A stretch of 35,756 nucleotides of DNA from an uncultured bacterium. GTDB lineage: Bacteria; Cyanobacteriota; Vampirovibrionia; Gastranaerophilales; Gastranaerophilaceae. The DNA is taken from contig CADBOZ010000055.1 of the NCBI GenBank assembly GCA_902796515.1, positions 1 through 35,756 on the forward strand, in the 5' to 3' direction. Below the pieces are notes generated by a model, which did not search any database, was not told the DNA's origin, and was given only the letters and a program-made list of their open reading frames with translations. Positions 23,178-30,863 of this stretch are shown piece after piece. The translations under genes were made by a program, and so were the position numbers. Within the stretch, counting starts at the first letter, position 1. Every line of letters starts with the position of its first letter.

Positions 23178-24908
23178 ATGGAAAAATTTGATTTGAAACA
23201 AATACTTGAAAATAAGCCGTTACTATACACTATTATCACATGCATAAGTGTTGTTTTGATTATGTTTGTGATTACAATGGTGATGGTATTTAACGTTACG
23301 TCAAATTCTTCCTCATCAAATGCCCCGATAGACGGCAAAATAAGAGCTGCTGAAAAAGTCATAAAAAATGACCCCGTTACATTGTTTACAACGGATAATT
23401 CGGGAAAAGCTCTTGAAGTTCAGGCATTGCTTGCAAGAGAAAATATTACGGCAACAAAAGTAGATACCGGTTCAAAAGTAAGTATTGTTTTAAAAGAATA
23501 CACAAAAGACCAGAGGGACAGAGCACTTCTTACAATCGTAAAAAGCGGTTTAATAGATGAGCACACCGGTCTTGAAATATTTGATAAAGGCGATTTTACA
23601 TCAACCAAAGATGATAAAAAAATAAGACTCGTAAGAGCAATAAACGGTGAATTATCCAGATTAATCAGGAAAATTCCTCCGATTGAAAACGCTCAGGTAT
23701 TTATTTCAATTCCCGAACAAACATTCTTCTCTCAAGACCAAAAACCGATAACGGCAACAGTACAAATAACAATGCCTTCCGGTGAAAGACTTGACAATAT
23801 GAAGGTTAAAGCAATTTCAAATCTTCTTTTAGGTGCGGTTCACGGTCTTGAATCGGATAATATTTCAATTACGGATACTAACGGAAACGTATATAATTCA
23901 ATAATCGGAGCTTCGGATGATGCTATTGCAAAACTTGAAGAAAACGACAAGTATATGCAATCCAAAGTTAACGCTCAACTTGATAAATTAATCGGAAAGG
24001 GCAATTATATAGCAACTGTTTCAACATATCTGACCCAATCTCCTGTTGAAAAATCAAGTATATTATATAATCCCGACCAAAAAACCTCCGTATCGGAACA
24101 AGTATTTAATGAAAAATTAGGTGATAATTCAAACGGAGCAAGTACAACAAACGGAAATGCGGTAAGCGTTTATGTTCCCAATAATGCATCAGGCGCAATT
24201 ACCTCGGGAACATCTCAGGAAGACAGAAGATATTCCAAAACCGCAACCGAAACTCAATACGGAGTATCCAAAACACAAATCAACGAATATATGTCCGCAG
24301 GAATAATCGAAAAGATATCAATAGCGGTATCTATTGAAGAAAATTCAATTCCTGCAAATATAAGTTTATACGACTTAAAAACGCTTATTGCAAATGCTGC
24401 AAGTCCAAAAGTTAATCCCGAAGATGTTTCGATAGCTTTTGTGGAATCAAACAGCCTTGTGCTTGCACCTGATAAAGAAAATGAACTTCCCATGCCTGAA
24501 GAATCAGGCAATCCATGGTGGCTTGTTGGCGTATTGCTTGCTGTCGGACTTGTATTAGGACTCGGACACATCGGCAAAAAGGTTAAAACCGAAGCAAGGA
24601 AACAGGAAGAAGAACTTGAATATTTAAAAGAACTTGCCGCAAATCAGGAACAGCAAATAAAAACCGTTACCCAGCAGGCAACAAATTTAATTGCCCAGCA
24701 GGAAAAAATGGCGCAAAACCTTATTGAACAAAAAAATCAGTATAATCTTGCAATCGAGCAGGCAAAAACAATGGCAAAAACCGCAGTAAAAGAAAAAAGA
24801 CCCGATAATCGTCTTGACGATGTTATAAGCGAGCTTGAATCAAACTTAAACAGTATGGATGAATCCGAAGCCGTTGAAAAAATTAAAAATTGGATTGATA
24901 ACGGCTAG
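23178..24908 (+). CDS. fliF: Flagellar MS-ring protein FliF
   Basis: A 576-aa MS-ring subunit. A first membrane segment at ~16-38 precedes the ring-building (YscJ/FliF) domains, with LFTTDNSGKALEVQALLARE, LIRKIPPIENAQVFISIPEQ and VQITMPSGERLDNMKVKAIS. A periplasmic insertion rich in Ser/Asn follows (~305-355). A second membrane segment spans ~445-465 (WWLVGVLLAVGLVLGLG), then a Gln-rich cytoplasmic coiled coil and a terminal FliG-binding peptide ESEAVEKIKNWIDNG. Length is typical. The Shine-Dalgarno is weak and a palindrome covers the start region. fliG, its usual next gene, is missing; a convergent GIY-YIG gene shares the stop codon bases. Confidence 0.95.
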   Translation: MEKFDLKQILENKPLLYTIITCISVVLIMFVITMVMVFNVTSNSSSSNAPIDGKIRAAEKVIKNDPVTLFTTDNSGKALEVQALLARENITATKVDTGSKVSIVLKEYTKDQRDRALLTIVKSGLIDEHTGLEIFDKGDFTSTKDDKKIRLVRAINGELSRLIRKIPPIENAQVFISIPEQTFFSQDQKPITATVQITMPSGERLDNMKVKAISNLLLGAVHGLESDNISITDTNGNVYNSIIGASDDAIAKLEENDKYMQSKVNAQLDKLIGKGNYIATVSTYLTQSPVEKSSILYNPDQKTSVSEQVFNEKLGDNSNGASTTNGNAVSVYVPNNASGAITSGTSQEDRRYSKTATETQYGVSKTQINEYMSAGIIEKISIAVSIEENSIPANISLYDLKTLIANAASPKVNPEDVSIAFVESNSLVLAPDKENELPMPEESGNPWWLVGVLLAVGLVLGLGHIGKKVKTEARKQEEELEYLKELAANQEQQIKTVTQQATNLIAQQEKMAQNLIEQKNQYNLAIEQAKTMAKTAVKEKRPDNRLDDVISELESNLNSMDESEAVEKIKNWIDNG

Positions 24909-25195
24909 TCCAATTCAAACATTTTCAAATATTTATCTGTTCTCTTAAGATTATTTTCAATAATTTCAAGCTTTTGCGCTCTTGATAAAGTCTTTTTTAT
25001 CCTGTATTCTTCTTTTGAAGCATCAGACTTATTTTCAAACACGTCAACATACACAATTTTTTTTGGCGGATGCGTTTTTGTATATTTAGCCCCTTTTTTA
25101 TTAAGGTGTGCATAAAATCTTTTTACCAAATCGTTTGTTATACCGCAATACAAGGTATCATCAACGGTCAGAAGAATGTAAACAAAGTATTTCAT
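24905..25195 (-). CDS. GIY-YIG domain protein (UPF0213/YhbQ-like)
   Basis: A 96-aa single-domain protein. The GIY-YIG core is YFVYILL...DDTLYCGITND (4-22; the YIG part is YCG), then the active-site Arg in LVKRFYAHL. A Lys-rich KGAKYTKTHPPKKIVY follows, and the conserved Glu is in SKEEYRIKK. Free-standing proteins of this size are common and some are DNA endonucleases; cellular role uncertain. The 5' end overlaps dusB by 35 bp, and the 3' end overlaps fliF by 4 bp with the shared bases CTAG serving both stop codons. No good ribosome-binding site is visible, which suggests coupling to dusB. Confidence 0.88.
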   Translation of the reverse strand: MKYFVYILLTVDDTLYCGITNDLVKRFYAHLNKKGAKYTKTHPPKKIVYVDVFENKSDASKEEYRIKKTLSRAQKLEIIENNLKRTDKYLKMFELD

Positions 25196-26141
25196 CTAAT
25201 ATTTTTTCTATTTCAGCTCTGTCTTCAAGGGTTACAAGCAATCCTCTGTATTTAGAAGCATTGCGCTCGGAATTTATGTAATAATTATAAAATTTTCTCA
25301 TAAATTTTATACCGTTTTTTTCGCCCATAAATTCTATTTCAAGCTTGAGATGTTCACGCAGCATTGCTATTTTTTCTTCAAAGCTCGGCTCGGGTATTAT
25401 AATTCCTTCATTCAAATATTTTTCAATCCGATACGGAAGGGTAAAATCACCCATAATGCCTCTTCCTATTGCAACTCCGTTGCATTCCGTAAGTTTTATA
25501 CAATCAATCGCATCCTGAATGGTTTTTATATCCCCGTTTGCAAAGACGGGAATTTTAAGCTCCCGTTTTAAAAGTTTTATCTTATTCCAGTCGGCATGAC
25601 CCTGATACAATTGCGAGCGTGTTCTTGCATGAAGCGTTACAAAGTCAACTCCCGCTTTTTCAAGCGCAAGAGCAAACTCTATATAATTTTCATTATCCAA
25701 ACTCCATCCCAGCCTGAATTTTGCACTGACCGGAAGTCCTGTCGCATCTTTTATTGCTTTAACAATATCGCAGGCAAGCTCCGGAGTTTTCATCATAGCT
25801 GACCCATCTCCCGATACAACAACCTTTTTAACGGGACATCCGCAATTTATATCTATTGCGCTTGCAAAAGGGGCTAATATTTTTGCGGATTGAACCATTT
25901 TATCTGTTTTATGTCCGACAAGCTGAAAAGAAAGAGGGTACTCAAACTCTTCAAATTTAATAATTCTCGGATTTGGATTATTACAAAGCATCTCGGAAGA
26001 AATCATTTCGGTTGTCATCAAACATTTTGAATTATGTTTTCTGATTAAACCCCGAAATACGGCATCCGAAATTCCCGCAAGAGGTGCTTGAATAACTTTT
26101 ATATTATTTATTTCAACTGTTTTATTTTTTGTTAAGGGCAT
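25161..26141 (-). CDS. dusB: tRNA-dihydrouridine synthase (DusB-like)
   Basis: A 326-aa FMN-dependent Dus-family enzyme reducing uridines in the tRNA D-loop. The TIM-barrel start is VIQAPLAGISDAVFRGLIRK, then FQLVG and IDINCGCPVKKVV with catalytic C102. VSAKFRLGW, FVTLHARTRSQLYQGHADW, VFANGDI and GVAIGRGIMGDF follow. A C-terminal helical tRNA-binding domain contains FMRKFYNYYI. Length fits bacterial DusB. The start lies inside the end of the TPR gene (20-bp overlap) and the end overlaps the GIY-YIG gene, forming an overlapping three-gene operon. Confidence 0.93.
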   Translation of the reverse strand: MPLTKNKTVEINNIKVIQAPLAGISDAVFRGLIRKHNSKCLMTTEMISSEMLCNNPNPRIIKFEEFEYPLSFQLVGHKTDKMVQSAKILAPFASAIDINCGCPVKKVVVSGDGSAMMKTPELACDIVKAIKDATGLPVSAKFRLGWSLDNENYIEFALALEKAGVDFVTLHARTRSQLYQGHADWNKIKLLKRELKIPVFANGDIKTIQDAIDCIKLTECNGVAIGRGIMGDFTLPYRIEKYLNEGIIIPEPSFEEKIAMLREHLKLEIEFMGEKNGIKFMRKFYNYYINSERNASKYRGLLVTLEDRAEIEKILDEILCLHSSDR

Positions 26142-28275
26142 TTAAGTAATCTTTCAATTCTTTGACTCTGCCTGTAACAAAATCGCTTATTTCATCTTTA
26201 GTGCCGTTATTTAAAGAAAGATATTTTTCATAATTTAAAACAGCGGTCTTATAATCTTCCTGTTCATCCAGCAAAAAGCCGAGGGAATAATACACATCTT
26301 TAAAATCAGATTTTTTGGAAATCACTGATTTATAAACTTTTATTGCATCCGATTTTTTGCCCAATCCGTCAAGATTAAGTCCCTTATAGTATAATCCGTA
26401 AATGTCGTCCGGTTTTGTTTGAAGATATTTATTAACCAGATTTAAGGATGCATTGTAATCCTGCTTTTCGTAGTTTGCAATAGCCTCTTCAAGTAAATTT
26501 GAACTTTCGTTTTCTTTTATTGTACCGAGGAGCTCTGCTGCATCTTTATTGTTTTTATCGAGCAAAAGAAGTTTTTCTGCCGCAATTTTTGCATTATTTA
26601 TATCCTTAAGATTGTAATAAGCCCATGCGCTGTTTAAAAGCGCATCTTTATCATTCGGGTTTTCATCCAGAACAAGTTTATAGTATTTATTTGCATTGCC
26701 AAAATCATTTAATTGCCACCAGCAGCTTGCAATTGCCATATCAACTTCTTTTGTTTTATTTTGAATTTTAGAATATTCTTTTATTGCTTCTTTATATTTC
26801 TTTTCGTTAAACAGTTTTGTTGCATTTTCGTATATATCGTTTGAAGCAAAAGATTTAGAATCATTCAAATATTTCTTCAATTCCTGATTATCGGGAAGAA
26901 TTAGAAGTCCTTTTTCACATATTTGATTTGCTGCGGAATAATTTTTTTGTTCAATGTAAATTTGCGCAAGATTTATATATGGTTCAGGCTTTGCGGGGTT
27001 TATATTTTGCGCTTTTTTATAATATTGAATTGCGCTGTTGTAATTTTTTGCTTTATGAAGTTCAAGAGCATATTCAAATTGAGCTTCATAACTGTTTGCA
27101 GAAGTTATAGCCCTGTTATACAGGTAGTTTTGAAGTTTCTGGGCGGAAAAATTATTATACAAAATGTCATTTTTCATCGCCTTGTAATTACTGTTTTCCG
27201 GCTTTAAAGCAATTAAGGCATCATATTGCTTCATGGCTTCTTCGTATCTTCCTGATTCTTTTAACGCCGAAGCTCTATACTCCATAACTTCAATATTATC
27301 CGGCTTTTTAGCAAGAAGTTTATCATATACGCCGATTACTGCATTGTAATTTTTCTGCTCGCTATACAGTGAAGCAAGGTTATAAAGACTTGTTTCATCC
27401 TTAGAATCAAGGCTTTCAGCTTTCAAATATTGGGCTTTAGCTAAATCGAAATTGCCCTGTTTTTGATATATTGCACCAAGGTTATTATAACTTTGCGCAT
27501 CCGAAGGATTATTTACAATGTTTTGAGTCCATTTGTTTTCTAAAATTTCAAGCAATTCGGGGCTTTTATCACCGTATTTCAGCGCAAGATTGTATTCATC
27601 CATACTTGCTTCAAAGTTTTTCGCTTCATCAAGCATAACACCGTACATAAAATGCAATTTCGGGTTTTTCGGGTCTTCATCAATAGCGTCTTTATAATAG
27701 CTCATTGCCATTGAAAGATTATTCAAATTTTTATAAATATTTCCTAAATTTTCAAGAGCTTGTTTTTTAAATCCCGAATTTATCATATTTTGAAAATCAT
27801 ATCCTGCAGCGGCAAGCTCGCCCTGAGCTTTCAATTTTCTTGCTGTATCAAATCTTCCGTTAGGCGTTACAATTACATTTAATCTTCTTTCAAAATCGGC
27901 TATATCTTTAATTGCAGAATTTGAAAGCGATAACATAGCCTGCGAAGGTGCGGTTTCACTCCAATATTTAGCATAAAATACCGCGCTTTTTAAATCAACA
28001 AGCGCTTTTGTTATTTCTTTTGTTGTGGTTCTATAATATTGCGCTCTTGCAAGATATGTATTTGCAAGCGCCTCACGAATTGTATCATCATATGGCGAAA
28101 ATCTTAAAACCTTTTTAAATTCAACAATTGCGGAAGAATATTGTTGATTTTTAAGATATTCCATACCGTTTGAATAGTATGCGGAAAATCTTTGTATATC
28201 TTGTTGGGATATTTCCTGAGCATTAGCAGTTAAAAACAAAAACACGGAAAAAATTACAATAATTTTTTTCTTCAT
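26122..28275 (-). CDS. Exported TPR-repeat protein
   Basis: A 717-aa protein. A signal peptide at 1-19 (KKKIIVIFSVFLFLTANA) has a cleavage site before QE. Nearly the whole mature part is tetratricopeptide repeats: the canonical N-x-G-x-x-Y/L ... A-x-x-x-Y-x-x-A-L pattern recurs (for example NNLGAIYQKQGNFDLAKAQY and YINLAQIYIEQKNYSAANQI), at least 14 units by eye. There is no Cys after the signal peptide, so it is not a lipoprotein. TPR proteins act as scaffolds, often for envelope assembly; the partner is unknown. It is the first gene of an overlapping operon with dusB and the GIY-YIG gene, and its ATG is preceded by a GGGGG-containing leader. Confidence 0.88.
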   Translation of the reverse strand: MKKKIIVIFSVFLFLTANAQEISQQDIQRFSAYYSNGMEYLKNQQYSSAIVEFKKVLRFSPYDDTIREALANTYLARAQYYRTTTKEITKALVDLKSAVFYAKYWSETAPSQAMLSLSNSAIKDIADFERRLNVIVTPNGRFDTARKLKAQGELAAAGYDFQNMINSGFKKQALENLGNIYKNLNNLSMAMSYYKDAIDEDPKNPKLHFMYGVMLDEAKNFEASMDEYNLALKYGDKSPELLEILENKWTQNIVNNPSDAQSYNNLGAIYQKQGNFDLAKAQYLKAESLDSKDETSLYNLASLYSEQKNYNAVIGVYDKLLAKKPDNIEVMEYRASALKESGRYEEAMKQYDALIALKPENSNYKAMKNDILYNNFSAQKLQNYLYNRAITSANSYEAQFEYALELHKAKNYNSAIQYYKKAQNINPAKPEPYINLAQIYIEQKNYSAANQICEKGLLILPDNQELKKYLNDSKSFASNDIYENATKLFNEKKYKEAIKEYSKIQNKTKEVDMAIASCWWQLNDFGNANKYYKLVLDENPNDKDALLNSAWAYYNLKDINNAKIAAEKLLLLDKNNKDAAELLGTIKENESSNLLEEAIANYEKQDYNASLNLVNKYLQTKPDDIYGLYYKGLNLDGLGKKSDAIKVYKSVISKKSDFKDVYYSLGFLLDEQEDYKTAVLNYEKYLSLNNGTKDEISDFVTGRVKELKDYLNALNKK

Positions 28276-28556
28276 TAAATATCCCCCCGATTATTTCTTT
28301 TATAGAGTTATTATACAACAACAAAACAGGTTTTTAATAATAAATAATACATTATCCTTTTGATGTGTATATTTTGTAAACATTAATATTAAAAATACAA
28401 ATAGCGTATAAACCCTTCGCTGCCGCCAATTTGCATAAATATATTAAGAAATGTAACGAAATATTATATATTTTTTATTTATTTAGCAATTAATTATTTC
28501 AGATATACTTTATATATATGTAAGAAGAAAATACACACTATTATAAAGGAGATAAA

Positions 28557-28745
28557 ATGGCACGAGTACTGATTTCAATGCCTGAAAAGTTTTTAACGCA
28601 AATCGACTCCGTAGCGGAAGGCGAAAACAGATCGAGAAGCGAGCTAATCAGAGAAGCTTTAAGAACATATATAAATCGTTCTAAAGTCAGGGAAAGTTCG
28701 TTTGCAACTAAAAACGCAGCTATTCTTGAAGCCCTGTTGGATTAA
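28557..28745 (+). CDS. Solitary ribbon-helix-helix (CopG/MetJ-type) DNA-binding protein
   Basis: A 62-aa protein. A beta-strand (ARVLISMPEK), helix 1 (FLTQIDSVAEGE) and helix 2 (RSRSELIREALRTYI) make the ribbon-helix-helix fold, which dimerises to bind DNA through the strand. A perfect AAAGGAG precedes the ATG. Many such proteins are antitoxins, but no toxin-like partner is adjacent: the next gene, 159 bp away and beyond a terminator, is an adenylate cyclase. A free-standing repressor is therefore more likely. The 281-bp AT-rich region upstream has TATACT/TATATA -10-like elements near 28504-28517 and nothing else I recognise. Confidence 0.88.
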   Translation: MARVLISMPEKFLTQIDSVAEGENRSRSELIREALRTYINRSKVRESSFATKNAAILEALLD

Positions 28746-28828
28746 AAACGGTATCAGGAAGTTAACAAGAGGAGTTTTTTAAAAACTTTAAACAAAAGAC
28801 TATAATTGTCAGAGAGAGAAAAAAATGT

Positions 28829-28861
28829 AAGACCTGCAGCTAGAGATAGCGCAGGTCTTTT
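28829..28861 (+). terminator. Long hairpin terminator between RHH gene and adenylate cyclase gene
   Basis: AAGACCTGC (28829-28837) pairs with GCAGGTCTT (28851-28859). Inside, GCTA / TAGC pairs around a GAGA tetraloop with a single bulged A. A short T-run (28858-28861) follows. It lies 84 nt after the RHH stop codon and 43 nt before the cyclase ATG, so it isolates the cyclase gene. Confidence 0.8.
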
Positions 28862-28904
28862 GACATGTGTGGCTATTTTTTGAAAATTATTATAAAATAG
28901 AACT

Positions 28905-30854
28905 ATGGAGTTTAAGCAGAGAAATATTAAATTTTTATTTCCCGTATTTGCATTAATTTTTCTTGCAGTATACGTGTTTACGGCATCCCTGATGCAGCTT
29001 AAATCATATAATGTAATGAACAAGCTTACAATGGGAAGCAAAAAGCCGTCTGATGAAATTAAGCTCGTTGTTATAGATGATAAATCTCTTATTGAAATCG
29101 GAAGATGGCCGTGGAAAAGAGAATACTATCTTGAAATTTTTGATTATTTTGAAAATTACACAAATGCAAAACTTGTAGGTTACGACGGACTTATAATGGT
29201 TCCCGATTTGGAGCATCCCGAAAGTGATAAAAAGTTCTTTTCGGGAATTAACAATTTTCGCAAATTGGTTATGGGAGTTGTTTTTTCCGATGAAGAGTTT
29301 AAAAAAGATGTAAATGAAGAATATTATAATAATCTTTTAAAAACAAAAATCGGCATCAAAATTACCGATAAACGTACAAAACCGCAGCAAAAAAGCCGAT
29401 ATAAAAGTTTTACGGCACTTCAAAAAGATTTTTTTGAAAACGTAATCTTGCTCGGCGGATTAAATATAATTGAAGACAAAGACGGTTATGCAAGAAAGGT
29501 ATCACAGGTAACTTCATATAAAGATATGCTGTTTCCTTCCATGTCTTTAATTATGCATTCAAAATATACAGGTAATGACGAGTATATAATTGAAGACAAA
29601 TATTTTATATCTAAAGACGGCACTTTAAGAATTCCGATTGAAAACAGTTACGGAAGTGTTTTAAATTATATATGCTACTACAATACAGACGACGAAATAT
29701 ATTCGCATGAAAAGTACTCGGCTTCCGATATTATTAAGTCATACAGGGCAATAAAAAGCGGTAAAAAACCGGTTGTAGATGCTAAAATTTTCGATGACAA
29801 AATTATTTTTGTCGGCGCAAATGCTCATGCGCAAGCACAGGCAATAGCGGACATTAACAGAACACCCGTATCGGAAACATTTTCAGGACTAGATATTCAG
29901 GCGACAAATTTTGATAACCTTCTGACAAATAATTTTTATAGGGTTATTAAGCCTGCATATAACTTTTTAATTTGTCTTATAATTTTTGTTCTTATTTTTA
30001 TTTTAACAAATATGCTTGCCATAACTCCGGCATTAATTTCAAGCGTAAGCATAATGGGTATTTATTTTATATTTACGTTTTTTATGTATGAGAATAAAAT
30101 TGCAACAGACATTATTTTACCTGAATTATTTGTAATAGTTGCACTTGCTTGCTCATATTCCTACAAGTATTTGCTTGAAGATAATAAAAAAACAAAAATT
30201 CAAAAAGCAATGGGAAAATATCTTTCTCAGGATGTTATGGAAAATGTTGTAAAAAATATTGATAATATTTCTCTCGGCGGAAAAAGAGCGGATATTACCG
30301 TTCTTTTTGCTGATATCAGAAACTTTACAACAATTTCGGAAACAATGGATCCAAACAGTGTTACGGATATTTTAAATGAATATTTCAGTGCAATGGTACC
30401 GATTATAGAAAATAATAACGGAATACTGAATAAATTTATGGGGGATGCAATCCTTGCCATATTCGGCGAACCTGAAAGAGAAAATGAAAACCATGCTCTA
30501 AATGCCGTAAAATGTGCCTGCAGTATGATAAAAAAGGTCAGACTTCTTCAGGAAAAATGGATGGATGAAGGTAAACCTAAAATTGAAATAGGCATCGGCA
30601 TCTCATCAGGCGAAGCATTTATCGGTAATATCGGCTCTCAGGAAAGGCTTGAATATACCGTTATAGGCGATACCGTTAACACGGCAAGCAGAATTGAAAA
30701 CTATAACAAAATATATAAAACAAATCTCTTGATAAGCGAAGGAACTTATGAAAGAGTTAAAGAAAATATTGACGTAATTATCATAAAAGATGTTACAATA
30801 AAAGGAAAAGCTAATAAAATTAATCTGTACGAAGTTATAAGGCTGATTGATTAA
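28905..30854 (+). CDS. CHASE2-domain class III adenylate cyclase
   Basis: A 649-aa membrane sensor. A first helix (~8-30) precedes an extracytoplasmic CHASE2 domain (~50-340, with LVVIDDKSLIEIGRWPWKRE and a final KIIFVGANAHAQ... DIQATNFDNLL). Two or three membrane helices follow (~348-420), then a cytoplasmic class III cyclase domain (~455-645). The metal-binding aspartates are D470 (VLFADIRNFT) and D514 (FMGDAILAIFG). KFMGD and LEYTVIGDTVNTASRIE give the Lys/Asp pair typical of ATP rather than GTP cyclases. It should make cAMP in response to an external signal. It ends 9 bp before recG. No Shine-Dalgarno; TATAAAAT at 28891-28898 suggests a leaderless mRNA. Confidence 0.93.
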   Translation: MEFKQRNIKFLFPVFALIFLAVYVFTASLMQLKSYNVMNKLTMGSKKPSDEIKLVVIDDKSLIEIGRWPWKREYYLEIFDYFENYTNAKLVGYDGLIMVPDLEHPESDKKFFSGINNFRKLVMGVVFSDEEFKKDVNEEYYNNLLKTKIGIKITDKRTKPQQKSRYKSFTALQKDFFENVILLGGLNIIEDKDGYARKVSQVTSYKDMLFPSMSLIMHSKYTGNDEYIIEDKYFISKDGTLRIPIENSYGSVLNYICYYNTDDEIYSHEKYSASDIIKSYRAIKSGKKPVVDAKIFDDKIIFVGANAHAQAQAIADINRTPVSETFSGLDIQATNFDNLLTNNFYRVIKPAYNFLICLIIFVLIFILTNMLAITPALISSVSIMGIYFIFTFFMYENKIATDIILPELFVIVALACSYSYKYLLEDNKKTKIQKAMGKYLSQDVMENVVKNIDNISLGGKRADITVLFADIRNFTTISETMDPNSVTDILNEYFSAMVPIIENNNGILNKFMGDAILAIFGEPERENENHALNAVKCACSMIKKVRLLQEKWMDEGKPKIEIGIGISSGEAFIGNIGSQERLEYTVIGDTVNTASRIENYNKIYKTNLLISEGTYERVKENIDVIIIKDVTIKGKANKINLYEVIRLID

Positions 30855-30863
30855 GGAATAGCG

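Noticed and set aside
24905-25195. Homing endonuclease or mobile intron because of the GIY-YIG domain
   Set aside because: The protein is only 96 aa, matches the free-standing housekeeping type, and is embedded in an overlapping operon with no intron signs.
28276-28556. Origin or riboswitch in the 281-bp AT-rich spacer
   Set aside because: No repeated DnaA-box-like motifs and no conserved riboswitch core seen; only -10-like elements near 28504-28517.
28557-28745. Type II toxin-antitoxin system
   Set aside because: The ribbon-helix-helix protein has no small toxin-like gene next to it, and a terminator separates it from the next gene.
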